Made by a program: the position numbers and the translations under genes. The notes below the pieces were generated by a model. The model worked only from the letters and a program-made list of their open reading frames with translations, had not been told where the DNA came from and did not search any database. Shown here piece by piece: positions 14,101 to 28,400 of a DNA stretch of 64,000 nt. This DNA is from Lepidurus packardi (lineage: Eukaryota > Arthropoda > Branchiopoda > Notostraca > Triopsidae), in contig JAKZAN010000004.1 of the NCBI GenBank assembly GCA_023053545.1, positions 12,251,235 through 12,315,234 on the forward strand, in the 5' to 3' direction. How positions within the stretch are numbered: position 1 is the first letter of the stretch; the number at the start of each line of letters is the position of its first letter.

Positions 14101-17100
14101 TTTGATATGATGCAGTGCGAATTCTATGCGCCAAGGATCCAAAGCGAGCAATACAGTGACGGCAAACGGGATTCTTCGATCATCAAAGGGAATTTCATTG
14201 AAGTAAGGCTATTGAAACCTCGTCTAGACAACTATTTCATGTTTTTTTCGTGTTTGACTAGGTGGAGAATACGATGATTGTCCAATTGGACGCTTTAGTG
14301 GAAGGCGGAAGAGGTGATGAGCATTACAAAGACCTATTTCATGCGACATTGACGGAATTGTGTGAAAATCATTCCACTTTACGCGATCAGGTAAGTAATT
14401 CATTCCAATAAGTCAAGAAAGTAGAAGAATTAACGCTATTCTTGGTATTAATTATGCTTTTGGGGGGTATTCAGGGATTGAAATTTGTGCGAATTGTAAC
14501 TCGATTGATGGAAAGACTACTGGAATACCGTTCCATCATCACAGATGAGAATCGCGAGAATCGTATGGGCTGCACCGTCAATTTGCTGGTATTTTACTTT
14601 GCAGGATTGAATTTTATTTATTTTTATTATTGAAATGTATTTGATAATTATTTTTTCTAAAGATTTATTCAAAACAATTAATAAAATTGAAAGTAATATT
14701 CTTTTGTTATTTTCATGACAGGACTTTTATAGCGAGATTGGACGTCAGGAAATGTACATCCGGTACTTGAACAAACTCTGTGATTTACATTTAGAATGTG
14801 ATAACTACACTGAAGCGGCGTTCACGTTGCAATTGCATGCTAAATTACTACAATGGTCGGACGCCTCTTTGCCGCCCTTGTTACGTACTTCCAAGTACAA
14901 CCATTGCCAAACGCATCGCCAGCTGAAACAAGCGCTGTACGTGGAATCCATCGTGTTTTTCGACAAAGGCAAAGTAAGGGCAACCCAAGTTTAGCATTTT
15001 TAGGATATTTTTCCTATGTTTGAATCGTTTTTGTCTCTTGCAAAGATGTGGGAATGCGCCTTGACGTTGTGTAAAGAGCTTGCTGCTCAGTACGAGAAAG
15101 AAACGTTTGACTACGTGCAGTTGAGTGCCTTGCTCACGCAAATGGCTGGCTTATACGACAATATCATGAAGCAAATGCGTCCAGAGCCTGAATACTTCCG
15201 CGTAGCCTTCTACGGACGAGGTTTTCCAGCATTTCTTCAAAACAAGGTGACTTCGCATCGAATTTTCTTGAATTATTTCTGGTTTTCTTGAATTTTCTTG
15301 AATTATTTCGTACTCTTTTCGAATTTTCTTGAATTATTTCGTTCCCTTCTTGAATTTCTTGAATTATTTCGTCTTTATTTGGAATTTCTTGTAGGTTTAC
15401 GTCTTTCGCGGCAAGGAGTACGAGTTTCTAAGCGATTTTAGCAACCGAATCCTCATGCAATTCCCCAATGCTGAAATAATGAAGGAGTTGACAGCACCGC
15501 CTAAGGAAATTATGGATTCGCCGCAGCAGTGTAATGTCTTTTAGGGTATATTGTGAGTTTTATTAAGTTTTACGTTCGTTTTTGTGTCATTTCCAGATTT
15601 GCAGATCAATAAAGTGGACCCGGTTATGGAGAAATGGGACAGATTTGCTGGCAAAGTGGTTAGCGAGCAGATTTTGCGCTTTTATCGCGTCAACCAGGTA
15701 TGTCTTTGCTATTGAGAAGGAAAAGGAAAGTTTATTGGCTTTTTTTCTGTTTTTGTTGGCTCGCAGGTGCAAAAGTTTTCCTATTCCAGGCCGTTCCATC
15801 GTGGTCAGCGAGATTCAAACAACGAGTTTTCGTCGCTATGCTTAGAAAGGACCATCCTGGAGACGTCTTACCCTCTGCCAGGCATTTTACGATGGTTCCC
15901 AGTGACGCGAGTGGAAGTTTTCGAGCTCTGTCCCATCAAAACGGCGATTGAAACGATGGAAGCAGCCAATCAAAACCTGCGTGATCTCATTTTGGCCCAT
16001 GAATCCGACCCCAACTTGCAATTGTCGCCTTTATCTATGAAACTCAATGGGATTGTGGACGCGGCCGTCAACGGTGGCATTTCCAAATACGAGAAAGTAA
16101 ACTTGGCCCATTGTCTCATTGATGAAGCTAGTAATTTGGGATTCGCCCGGCTAGGCATTCTTTTCAGACACGTATTTACACGCATTCCCCGAAAACGCCA
16201 GTTTCGTTATGCGTTTACAAGAATTGTTCGCATTACAAGTGCCTTTGTTACAAGCGGGCTTGAAATTACATCGTTTGCGCTGCTCCGAAGCCATGGTTCC
16301 GCTCCATGTGCGGATAGAAGAGTGTTTTCAACGCATGCGGGAGCATATTGAAGAAAAATATGGCAAACGGGTACATTTTTTCGTTGAGTTATGTCTATGG
16401 TGGTTCTAATATACTCATTTTTTACTTCCAGAGCGGGGATCCGGCCTTGGAAAGGCAAATGTCTGCAATTCGCAACAATCAGACCTTGAAAGCCGTGCAA
16501 GTAGCTTCCGAAAACCGCTTATCCACTAGCAGTATTTCAGGAGAGTAAGTAGCAATTTTTATTTTATTTTTTTAAGTAGCAATTACTCTTAGATTTACTC
16601 TCTAATTACTCTCTAATTACTCTAGAGATTACTCTCTAGTTTTCTTAGATTTTTTGAATATTTTGTAAAAATTTCTGAACCTAACGAATGAATTAACTTA
16701 TTTATTTATTTCATTTACTGCATTTTTTGGATTAATGATTGAATTTCTATCTTTTATTTTAGTTATTAATTTGTTAATTTTATTTATTTACTACGTCTTG
16801 TCTATTCATTTCTCGTTTTCATTATACGGTGTACTTTCTATTTACTTCAAGGGATTATGCATGTTTTAATCTAATATCTCCCAATTTTCCAAACACGTAC
16901 TAACAATTAATCGAATTTTTTTAAATCGATTACTTTTTCGATTCGATTTATTTTTTAAATATCAGAAATTGATTATTTTTCGATTCGATTTCTTTTGTAA
17001 AAAGATCAGAAATCGATTCGATTCTTTAAAAAAAATAATTAGAAATCGATTATTTTTTCGATTCGATTTCTTTTTTAAAAAGATCAGAAATCGATTCGAT

Positions 17101-20100
17101 TCTTTAAAAAAAAATTAGAAATCGATTATTTTTTCGATTCGATTTCTGTTTTTAAAAATCAGAAATGGCGTCTTTGAAGGGCGTTTGCGGTCTTGACCGT
17201 TGAGTTTTGGGGTTTCGTTTGCATCTTGTATTGTTGTTAGTTCCCACGTGGTTGTCTCTGAATGCATGCCTAACACGCCCACCCCTACTTCCAACAATGC
17301 TACTCGACCGCCTACTTTTACTGGACTGGGTTCTTTTACCCTGGCTGGGTTGTCCCAAAGTTTGGTCAGTTTGAGCACGAGTTCCAGGTGACATTCGGGA
17401 GTTTGCCTGCGATATTTTTTTTATGTGTGCTAACCAGCTTTCTGTTCATCGTGACTCATTTCTTTTGGCTTGCCCCAGCTTGAATAACGTACGGATTCTA
17501 ATGAAAAGTTTGTTTTATTTTTTCGCAATTGTGTGTAGATTCTCGCAGCATTTTGTTTCACCTCAAGCAACTCCAACGCGAACCAACCAAGCTCCAGTGT
17601 TCCCTGTATCGCCTGCCAAAGCTGCTTCTGGTCGCCAATCGTCTAGCACCTCGCTTTTCACACGCCACACCCCTTCGTATAGTTCCTTAGCTGGCTCCAG
17701 TGTTTCGCTCATTACACCTAAAAAGCACAAGAAAAGGTCGCCCAGTCTGGCCATCCCTTCCACGGTCACCCCGCCCCATGCGACTACTCTTTCGCCAAAC
17801 AATAGCACCCTCCTCAAAATCAGAAAAGACTCTTTGAGGCGTATGAGCATGAATTCGGCCAAAAGTAGTCCCTTTCCCAGTCTGACACTCTCCATTGGGA
17901 ACGGGAGTGCGCCTACAGTGACGCCAACAGAACCTGTGGAAGAAACTGGGAAATCGTGCGAGATTGTTGAAGCCGTTTCACCTATTTTTGAGCTCAGCCA
18001 ACAAGTAATCGATTTTGTATTCTCCTTACGTGGGTTATTCGCACATTTCAATCATTTTTTGGCTTTATATTGGTACTCATTGACGTACTATATGTCTTTC
18101 TTTTGAAACAGTTGACACCCAAAAGGCCTTTGAGATCAGACCATCGGGATAGAAGATCCTTGACGTTACCACGCCCACCTAGCGCTTATTCAGACTTCTC
18201 TGTTGGAGGAGGAATTTCTAGTCCGTCTCGTAGCACCGAGTCCTTAGGTAAAGTTCGAAGGTTAAAAATGCTCAATTACGCTGCTTATTAATATTCAAAT
18301 TCAATTTCTAATGATAATAATTCAAATAATATTTTTAATTCGTTACTTAAGAAAAATCGAAATCGCTTGGAAAAGTGGATTCTTTATTAGGAATTTATAG
18401 TAAATCACAAATGCTCAGTCACTCTGCTTATTAATATTCAAATTCAATTTCGAATAATAATTCAAATAATATTTCAAATTCGTTACTTAAGAAAAATCGA
18501 AATCGCTTGGAAAATTGGATTCTTCATTAGTAATTAATAGTAGATCACAAATGCTCAGTTACTCTGCTTATTAATATTCAAATTCAATTTCGAATGATAA
18601 TTCAAATAATATTTTAAATTCGTTATTTAAAAAAAAAAACTGAAATCAGTTGGAAAAGTGGATTCTTCATTAGGAATTAATAGTAAATCTCAAATGCTCA
18701 GTTACTCAGCTTATTAATATTCAAATTCAATTTCGAATGATAATTCAAATAATATTTTAAATTCGTTATTTAAAAAAAAAACTGAAATCAGTTGGAAAAG
18801 TGGATTCTTCATTAGGAATTAATAGTAAATCTCAAATGCTCAGTTACTCAGCTTATTAATATTCAAATTCAATTTCGAATGATAATAATTCAAATAATAT
18901 TTTAAATTCGTTATTTAAAAAAAAATGAAATCGGTTGGAAAAGTGGATTCTTCATTAGTAATTACTAGTAGATCACAAATGCTCAATTACGCTGCTTATT
19001 AATATTCAAATTCAATTTCGAATGAGAATAATTCAAATAATATTTTAAATTCGTTATTTAAAAAAAAAACTGAAATCAGTTGGAAAAGTGGATTCTTCAT
19101 TAGGAATTAATAGTAGATCACAAATGCTCAGTTACTCTGCTTATTAATATTCAAATTCAATTTCGAATAATAATAATTCAAATAATATTTTAAATTCGTT
19201 ATTTAAAAAAAAAACTGAAATCAGTTGGAAAAGTGGATTCTTCATTAGTAATTACTAGTAAATCACAAATGCTCAGTTACTCTGCTTATTAATATTCAAA
19301 TTCAATTTCGAATGATAATTCAAATAATATTTTAAATTCGTTATTTAAAAAAAAAAACTGAAATCAGTTGGAAAAGTGGATTCTTTATTAGGAATTAATA
19401 GTCGATCACAAATGCTCAGTTACTCTGCTTATTAATATTCAAATTCAATTTCGAATGATAATAATTCAAGTAATATTTTAAATTCGTTATTTAAAAAAAA
19501 TGGAAATCAGTTGGAGATGTGGATTCTTCATTAGTAATTACTAGTAAATCACAAATGCTCAGTTACTCTGCTTATTAATATTCCATTCCACAAATTCCAC
19601 TCAAAATCCGAAAGTTTTTTTTTTCGTTTCTTTTTCTTAAACTTTTGTGAAAAGCGGTTGGAAGTGTTGATTGTGGATCTCAGTTACACTGCTTATTAAG
19701 ATTCAAGTTAGACTACAATAGGAAAGTTTTTTATTCGTTTCTTTTGTTAACTTTTGGAAATCGGTTGGAAATGTGGATAGTAAGTAGTAAGTAATTGTTG
19801 ATAGTAAATAAGTAATGAATCGCAAAGTTTATAACCAAGGTTTCTATTAATTTCTAGAAAATTTTAGTATTAATCTTAATTTTAGTTTAGTTTAAATTTA
19901 GTTAAATTTAATTTAATTTTAGTTTAAATTTTAGAATCAATAGTTCGTTCAATTGAAGTTGGATGATTGTAAGTTTGAAGCATTAATTTCTATACGTCCT
20001 AGCATCCTTGACGTCTTCTGTGGATGACGTCCCACCACCTTTGCCGGCTAAGCAAAGCATGGTCGATTATTGCAATTTGAATGATCATCAAACGTTGGGA

Positions 20101-21559
20101 AGTCCTGTTCTCCCTGCCAAGCGTTTAACTCAAACTGCCATGAGTTCCCCAACTTCCTCGTCACCGTCTCCACTTCCACACCGTTTAACTGGATCGGCAG
20201 TTACAGTAAGCTCCACATTTTCCTCTTTTCCTGTATCTACTCCTGGCTTTGGCTCGCAAAATGACTCAATTTTTAATAAAGATTTTTTTAATTCACTCTT
20301 TTTTTTTAGTAGTTGCACTCTTCAATTAAAAGTCACAACCCAAAAAAAACTTTCTCCCACCAAAAAAAAAAAAAATCTGGTCAGAAAATAGTCGATAATG
20401 TGCCCGTTAGATGGCACAGTTTTGACTAAAAACAGATCAACAACAAAAGTCACAACCGATATGGTCCTTCTAGGCCCCAACTAATCGTTTTAATTTACCA
20501 GATTCCATCTAATAGATTAACAAATTTTCCAAATCTGCGATCTTTTTTTTTTCAAAATTCGTCAAATGAATTTTGAATTTTGCCTGAATTAGTGACAGTT
20601 TTGACATTAAGTCGAATCCTTTCATTTGAATGATTCATTTCAAATGTTTCAGTAATTCCAATGTTGCATTAATATGGTTTTACATTCATCCGAATAGTTC
20701 AATCATTCCAATTTTTTTCCTTAATTTGAATGTTTCATTCATATGAATTTGCCTTTCAAACTTTGGCCTTTTAAAACTTTTCAAATTAGTTACGACAAAA
20801 ACAACTAAATTGACACTTTGAGGCCATACTTCTTGATGTCGACTACATTACTGTCAAGAAATTTTTTTTTAGAAAAATCGCCAATAACCATTTTTCAATC
20901 TCTTATACTTCTGCGTTCTCACCGTAGAAAGCTAAATTAGACGCACTAAATTATTCTAAGCTTGTTCTTATTCTATTTTTTTTTATTTTTATTTTATTGT
21001 AATTATTCTTATTCTATTGCTAAATTATTCTAAGCTTGTTCTTATTATATTTTTTTTATTTTTATTTATTTTTATTTTATTGTAATTATTCTTATTCTAT
21101 TGCTAAATTATTCTAAGCTTGTTTTTATTCTATTTTTTTATTATTATTTTATTTTTATTTTATTGTAATTATTCTTATTCTATTGCTAAATTATTCTAAG
21201 CTTGTTTTTATTCTATTTTTTTTATTATTATTTTATTTTTATTTTATTGTAATTATTCTTATTCTATTACTAAATTATTCTAAGCTTGTTCTTATTCTAT
21301 TTTTTTTTATTTTTATTTTATTTTTATTTTATTGTAATTATTCTTATTCTATTACTAAATTATTCTAAGCTTGCTAATAGCGAACAATCTGAACCGAATC
21401 AAAAATTCCCTTAAAAAAAGAAAAGTACTAAAAAAAAAAATTTTCCTATAGTCGCCCATTTCGGTTGACGTGCTTCTCGAAGGTGTTGAAGACGACGGAC
21501 CTCCACCTCCTCCTCCCAAAAAGCCCGTTTTGCGGCCTCCGGCTAAATTACCCCCTTGA
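8194..21559 (+). CDS. mbc: DOCK1/myoblast city Rac guanine-nucleotide exchange factor
   Basis: An atypical Rac GEF acting with ELMO at the membrane in cell migration, myoblast fusion and engulfment. I read 35 exons, about 2,076 codons. Starts and ends: 8194-8239, 8408-8619, 8696-8792, 8848-9008, 9069-9192, 9261-9491, 9561-9805, 9875-10004, 10074-10280, 10344-10501, 10579-10874, 10971-11155, 11355-11455, 11519-11653, 11725-11904, 11983-12157, 12346-12453, 12652-12807, 13412-13605, 13681-13913, 14000-14202, 14262-14390, 14475-14588, 14722-14973, 15046-15246, 15395-15530, 15597-15697, 15767-16096, 16155-16370, 16432-16544, 17241-17387, 17539-18004, 18112-18247, 20003-20205, 21452-21559. The SH3 domain is in exon 2, the DHR-1 lipid-binding domain spans roughly residues 415-640 ([14 protein letters not shown]), and the DHR-2 GEF domain roughly 1270-1685 ([28 protein letters not shown]). 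The tail is Ser/Pro-rich and ends with a PPPPPPKKP motif for SH3 partners. The exon 1/2 junction is off by one base. Confidence 0.95.
12346..12453 (+). other. Possible cassette exon of the DOCK gene
   Basis: This 108-nt open exon is flanked by TTTTTTTAG and GAG|GTGAAG. Both ends are phase 0, so including or skipping it keeps frame. It adds 36 basic residues (starting [11 protein letters not shown]) between helical segments that are contiguous in vertebrate DOCK1 as I remember it. The preceding exon ends in Glu-Glu and so does this one. Alternative splicing is inference. Confidence 0.5.
12820..13320. repeat. Tandem array, about 165 bp x 3, in a DOCK intron
   Basis: Three near-identical units, each with TTAAGAATTTAGTTTGCATT, a T-run, and then ATAGACTTGCGCCTATTGTT. 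They fill most of the intron between 12,807 and 13,412. Confidence 0.85.
15255..15390. repeat. Short tandem repeat built on TTGAATTATTTCG
   Basis: About four copies of TTTCTTGAATTATTTCG with small changes fill the intron between DOCK exons at 15,246 and 15,395. Confidence 0.75.
16545..17240. repeat. AT-rich DOCK intron with ATCGATT palindromic repeats
   Basis: Mostly low-complexity AT. From about 16,905 to 17,160 the words AGAAATCGATT and TTTTCGATTCGATTTC alternate three to four times and give local inverted repeats. No coding sequence was found before the exon at 17,241. Confidence 0.7.
18260..19600. repeat. Tandem array, about 142 bp x 10, in a DOCK intron
   Basis: The core ATTAATATTCAAATTCAATT recurs about every 142 bp from 18,287 to about 19,573, with GTTGGAAAAGTGGATTCTTC in each unit. 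The array starts a few bases after the donor at 18,248 and fills most of the 1.75-kb intron. Confidence 0.92.
20945..21370. repeat. Tandem array built on CTAAATTATTCTAAGCTTG, last DOCK intron
   Basis: Six or so units of about 60-75 bp. Each has a T/A-rich tract and the word ATTCTTATTCTATTGCTAAA. Noncoding. Confidence 0.85.
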
Positions 21560-22526
21560 TTTTTTTTCTTACCCAAAACAAGTAATACCCCTTTTTGGGG
21601 CGTGACTTAAATTTTTTTTTTTTTTTTTTTAAGTTAGGAAGGTCTAGTCTCCGCCCAAAATGCCTTTAGAAAAAAAAGCTATTAATTTTTTTGGCGGACG
21701 ATAAAACGCAAAAAATTAAAAAAATTGTAGCCAACTTTGCTTTGTATTTAGTCTTTTTCTGGCTTTTATTTCCAGTTTGGAGTCAATGTGCCAAAAAAGT
21801 TTTAAGTTTAGCAAACGAAAAGTGTGTATCACCATATCGTTGTATCATGATAGCAATTTGAGACCAAATATTGCAAGAAAAATAGGCATGAGTAATCACT
21901 CTTGGTTTTTTTTTTTTTCATTTTGGCAAAGATTTTTTTTAAATAGTAACCAACTCCAAATGAAGGGCAAATTGTGCCTTGTTGGGTGGATATCGAGGAG
22001 GGGTTCAATAATATACCTCATCCCCAAGAACGAACAGTGTTGCTAAAACGGATGGTAAAACATTGAAATATTCCCTCTTTGCACTAAAAGATTGAATGCC
22101 TTGTCACAAACTTCCAATACAATGAGCATTGGATTTTGACAGTCCACAAAATTCCACGAATATTAGCCATGTTCCGTTTTTACCACGCTTTACGGGGTGC
22201 TCGGTCTCCAAATCTGGATAATCAAATTGAAATTGAGATAAAATGGATTATTTTTCTCTTTGATGGATTATTTTTTTTAATTGATAATTTTTTTTTTATT
22301 AAGGAAGATTTTTTAATTTAAGAAAGAAATCTTTCAATGTAAAGAATTTTTGGGTGTACTTTCCATTAATATTTGAAATTTAAGGAATTTTTTGAAATGG
22401 AATGACTATTTTTTTGATTCAAAAAATTCTCCCCGAATGTTTTTGAATCGATTTTGATTTTGTTTCGATTTGATGTTGATGTTTGTTGCCAAATCGATTT
22501 TGTTTTTTTTACATAAGATCGATAGG
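21560..22526. other. Convergent spacer between the DOCK and Ir25a stop codons
   Basis: Both genes end here tail to tail, so this holds both 3' UTRs. It is AT-rich with long T-runs. I see no convincing exon; the short open frames are low complexity. Confidence 0.6.
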
Positions 22527-25182
22527 TTAGTACCGTTTGTCTGCGGAATCACCGACAGGGTGACGATTGTAAGGTTGAGTGAACGAAAATCCAAACCCAG
22601 CCAAGGAACTTTTGTTGTTTTTATCCATCATGATATCGGTGCCTTTAATATGAGCGATTTGCTGATTCTTAGCGGCAGTTTTGGCTAATGGATCGTCGGA
22701 TGGATTGTCTGCCAAGTCGGGATTGACTCCTCCCTTGTACCATTTGTAGTAAACGTACTCAAAAGCGAGAGTCACGCCTGCCAATCCGATTCCCACGAAG
22801 ATGACGATAAAAACGCCACCTGTTGGTAGAAATAAGAAGTTTTTTTTTTAATTTATTTTTTTTTTTAAATTTTTTTTTTGGTGTAGAGTACCAATGTTCT
22901 GGATGCTGATACCGTCCGATTGATCAGATTGATCGCCACATTCTTTACGGTCAGGATTGCCCGACCACCAACGTTCCTTCAGCGTTTCTAGCTTACGTTG
23001 ATTGAGTAGTTTTAGGATCCTGTATTGGAAAAAAACGCGTTAAAAAGGAGTTCAGGCTGAGTATAGAAGAGCTTACGCGTCGTTGAGCTGATCTCTTAAG
23101 GGGGAACCTTCTTGGACAGCTAAAGCGTAAGGTTTGCGAGAAAATTCTTCGCCTACCATCTGTAAGTCGCAGTTGGTTAAAACTTGATAGCGAACGTCAG
23201 TCGCGTCACCTTCAAAATGTTTCAAAAAAATTAAAAATGGTTACCAAAAAAATGACAAAATTCGTAAATTCATTAAGAAATCGTAAAAAAAACGCTTTCT
23301 AGAAAAGGAAAGAAGGTAAAAGAAGATTAGTATTTATATTACATTAATTACATTAATTAACAAAAGCATCAGGGGGAAGTTTTTGAAGAAATTATTGTTA
23401 AAGAAATTAGGTAATTTTTTTTGTGTTTTGGGTATTTTGACTTTCAAAGATTTGTACGTACCTAAAAAGGCAAATCCTTCACTGTCTGAAGGTGATTGTC
23501 GAACTCGATCCAACGCCATCTGGAAGGTGGGTGGTAAACTAGCATCTTGCATGGCTTGCCAAATTTTTGTGTATTTGTCACTCACAGGGTAATCCCAGAC
23601 TGCTAGTTTACTCCGTTCGATTTCGCTGAGACTGTCATTTAGACTCATATCTTTCCAAATCCTAGTTTGTTCCAAAAATTAGAACGCAAATTTCTAGGAA
23701 ATTCAATGACATTAGATTCTTAAATGGATAATGGGGATGTTTTTTAATTAGATTAATGGATGATTTTTAAAGAAAATTTGTTTTAATTTGTAAAGAAATT
23801 CGGATAGCGTTGCGATTTGAACTCACTCATAAAACTTCTTTTCGATGTACGCCATTCGCTCAAAGTACGTCATAACCGAAGAGCCGTTAACGGGCGCGTA
23901 CTGGATTTTATACTGGTTGGCTAGATCGTCCAAGGAATTGACTGGCGAATCTAAACGCGAAACGGTCAAAAAGGCAGCCAAATTGGCCGTGTACGATGCG
24001 ATAATGATGAAACCAAATAACCACCAGGTGGCAGCAATGAGGCGCCCGGATAGATGCTTAGGAGCTTCTCCTCCACCCTGGAAAATATATTTAAAATAAT
24101 ATACACTTAATTAGCCTGTGTCTTTCAAGTTAATTCGCTATTTCCATTCGCCCATTACAGTTACAAGATTCAATTTCAATTAAATTTAAAATTAAATTAA
24201 AATATTAAAAAAATTAATTTAAGATTCAATTTAAAGTTTCATTAAGATTTCATTGACAACTTGCGTCTTTAAGTCAAATCGCTATTTCCATTCGCCCATT
24301 ACAGTTACAAGATTAACTTTCAATTAAAATTAAATTAAAAAATTATAAAAAATTAATTTAAAATGAAATTTAAGATTCAATTTAAAGTTTCATTAAGATT
24401 TCATTGAGAACTTGCGTCTTTAATTCAAATCGCTATTTCCATTCGCCCATTACAGTTACAAGATTAACTTTCAATTAAAATTAAATTAAAAAATTATAAA
24501 AAATTAATTTAAAATTAAATTTAAGATTCAATTTAAAGTTTCATTAAGATTTCATTGAGAACTTACGTCTTTAAAACTTACAAAGAAAGACAGATTAAAT
24601 GAGTAAGTTTCATTCTTAATTTTAGTTGTAGTTAGTAATCTTAATTTTAATTGAAGGAGTTAGTTATAGGCGATTAGGTTTCCAGTACTTCCAGTACTAC
24701 TTAGTTAGTTGAGTACTAATTGGTAATTTTTTTGGGTTCACCTGAGGGGTTAGGGAAGTCATGCAGAACCAAAGAGATTCTTTCAAGGTAAATTCTCTTT
24801 TTTCTTCATCGTCGATGTATTTCTCTTTGTTGTTCTGGTAAGAATAAGGACTCCATCGGTCAAAAATCCAGAGCAAAAAGCTAGATTTTTTTTTTCAATT
24901 CATTAATATATTATTATTTAAAAAAAATGGAATCAAGAATTTTCAAGTTTTTATTTTTTTACGTCTTTTGAATTACTATTTTACCTGGTGAAGAAATAAG
25001 CAGCTAGAATACAACCCCAGACGTCATTTTCGAGTACCGTCAAGAATTTAAAAAGCGAAGTCGATACCACAGGTTTCTTCATAAGAATGCTAATACCCAC
25101 CAAATCGTAGTAAGGCACAGTAAAGTCGATCACACTTTCCCTCTCAGCCATGACTGCCAACGCTCCCAAACCAATATGAGCG

Positions 25183-25222
<40 letters not shown>

Positions 25223-25450
25223 TTAGAAAGTATCTTCCATTTTACACTGAACGATCGTATTACTTTATCGACGAGCTCTTTAACTAAACCATTCCAGTTC
25301 ATATTCTCATCCATATTACCATAATCTGGTACTTCATAAAGCTCATAGTCAAAGTCCAGAATCTCTTGGATTCCTTTGAGCAAGTCCAGACAGTACCCGT
25401 AGTACTTGACGGTACCATTGACGACCTTTTTCATCACAAAGGGCGCTTGC

Positions 25451-25486
<36 letters not shown>

Positions 25487-28400
25487 CTACCAATAAATTT
25501 AGTCTTGAATTAGCAAGCCAATTTATCAAATCTTCAAACAAATTCTATCAATCTTTATGAATCGATTCCTTTTCATCTCCCATGCAATTTTATTCTTGTA
25601 ATTTAATTATTTGCATATTCTGGATTTATATTTTGGATACTTTTGGATATTCTAATCTATTAACTTAGTTCTTAGGTCTTGTTATTGTTTTATTTTATTT
25701 TTCTTTTATTGTATTTTTTGTTATTTTTTAAAAAATTATTGACTTGGTTTTCAAGCAAATTCTATCAATCTTTATGAATGGATTCCTTTTCATCTCCCAT
25801 GTAATTTTATTCTTGTAATTTAATTATTTGAATATTCTGGATTTATATTTTGGATAATTTTGGATATTCTAATCTATTAACTTAGTTCTTAGATCTTGTT
25901 ATTGTTTTATTTTCTTTTTCTTTTCTTTTATTTATTGTTATTTTTTTTTAAATTCTTGATTTTTAATTTTTGTCTTCAAACAAATTCTATCAATCTTTAT
26001 GAATCTAGTCCTTTTCACCTCCCATGCAATTTTATTCGTTTAATTTAATTATTGGGATATTCTGGATTTATATGTTGGATTTTCGGATATTCTAATCTCT
26101 TAACTTAGTTCTTCAATGTTAATAGAACTTACAATAACTACGACCACTTTGTAGACAGTAATGGCGGTTAAAGGCGCCAAACTTTTTCCGCCCGCTAGCT
26201 CCATCTTCCCAGCAGGTAAACTAGCTCGCCAAGTACCCAAAGTGGACGCCGTTTGCGTTTTCCCTCTTACGTCCATTTGGTCTAACCTCAGCTCCATTTT
26301 CATGTAACTCTTGCCATTCTCAGCCAACTGAAAGGGCCAGATCGAAGGAGCCACATTCGCCTCATTAAACGCTTTACGCAATTCCAAGTTGGTACGAATG
26401 ACTGGCTGTAATTCTGTCGCATTACAAGCCACGAACGGCATTGCTGCAGGCCAGGAGTTATTGCTCATCAGATTTCTGCCGAAAAAAAAATCCATAAATT
26501 GCTAGGCTTTCATTTTTTAAAAAAATAAAATAAGTAGTGTAGTTAAAAAAAGAGGATTTAAAAAGTACTGGACTGCCGTAACAGAGCGCAAGATAAAGTC
26601 GAAATAAAACACGAGATCAATCGGAGGCATATCTTTGAAGCCCAACATTTTCCAGCGTTCGGCTCCGGCAGAAATGTCGAGGGTGGGTTTCGGGTAGATT
26701 TCAACTATTGACGCGTTATCCGCTTTAATCTTCAAAAAGCTCGTTTCACCCTAAGAATGTAAACAAACCCACCAAATAAGAAAAAAAATCAAAACAAGCG
26801 AACACGGAAAGCAGAAAACAAAGAAAAATAAGAAAAGAAGCAGAAATAAGAATGAAAATAATATAAAAAATAAGTAGAAATAGGAATGAAAAGAAGTAGA
26901 AATAGGAATGAAAGAAATATAAAAAATAAGTAGAAATAGGAATGAAAAGAAGATAGGAAAAGAAGTAGAAGTAGGAATGAAAGAAATATAAAAAATAAGT
27001 AGAAATAAGAATGAAAAGAAGATAGGAAAAGAAGTAGAAATAAGAAAGAAAATAATATTAAAAAAATAAGAAAAGAAATAGAAATAAGAATGAAAATAAT
27101 ATAAAATTAAGTAGAAATAGGAATGAAAGTAAGATATGAACAGAAGTAGAAATAGGAATGAAAATAAAATAAAAAAATAAGTAGAAATAGGATTGAAAGA
27201 AATATAAAAAATAACTAGAAATAGGAATGAAAGAAATATAAAAATTAAGTAGAAATAGGAATGAAAGTAAGATAGAAAAAGAAGTAGAAATAGGAATGAA
27301 AATAATATAAAAAAATAAGTAGAAATAGGAATGAAAGAAATATAAAAAATGACTAGAAATAGGAATGAAAGAAATATCAAAATTAAGTAGAAATAGAAAT
27401 GAAAGTAAGATAGGAAAAGAAGTAGAAATAGGAATGAAAAGAAGATAGGAAAAGAAGTAGAAATAAGAAAGCAAATAATATAAAAAATAACTAGAAATAG
27501 GAATGAAAGAAATATAAAAAATAAGTAGAAATAGGAATGAAAATAATATAAAAAACAAGTAGAAATAGGAATGAAAAGAAGATAGGAAAAAAAGTAGAAA
27601 TAGGAATGAAAGAAATATAAAAAATAAGTAGAAATAGGAATGAAAGAAATATCAAAATTAAGTAGAAATAGAAATGAAAGTAAGATAGGAAAATAAGTAG
27701 AAATAGGAATGAAAGAAATTTAAAAAATAAGTAGAAATAGGAATGAAAAGAAGATAGGAAAATAAGTAGAAATAGGAATGAAAGAAATATAAAAAATAAG
27801 TAGAAATAGGAACGAAAATAATATAAAAAATAAGTAGAAATAGGAATGAAAGTAAGATAGGAAAATAAGTAGAAATAAGAAAGTAAATAAAGAGAAAATT
27901 CAAGTTTTTATCATGACAGGAAATCCGGGTTGAATTTACTTTGGACATTAAGTACCAGGCGTATTTCTTGCCAAACATTTCTAATCCAGCAGCAATATCC
28001 AGTACAGTTTGGAGTTGGCTAGGTTTGGCTAGCACAAAGTAATTAACGATGTTTAAGTCATCCAGTCGTTTTAATTGACGGGCGATCCATTCGGTCGTCA
28101 TGTCCAAATGCAAGATTAAATGGCGTGTTGGCATGTTGGCCAACAATGACTTGTACTTGTACTCCATCACTATAAAAGATTCAACAGGCCAGGCATGTAT
28201 ACATAATCCAAAGCCCATGCCAAAGGCGAATCAATAGAAGGAAGAGGGGACTCTTGTGTTCAATAAGGAATTGAGTTCCTCCTATACTTGGCGTAGTACT
28301 TTATCTTCTCTGGTTTTAGTACCGAGCCAAAATTCCCGGGGCAATAGGGAGTTTTCGCTCTTTTTTAGTAATTACCGAAACTGTCGTCGTATAAAATGAC

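Noticed and set aside
26751-28218. Long hydrophobic ORFs rich in Phe, Ile, Ser and Tyr on the minus strand
   Set aside because: They are translations of the polypurine tandem array and change frame freely; the true exon here (28,169-27,940) is in Ir25a.
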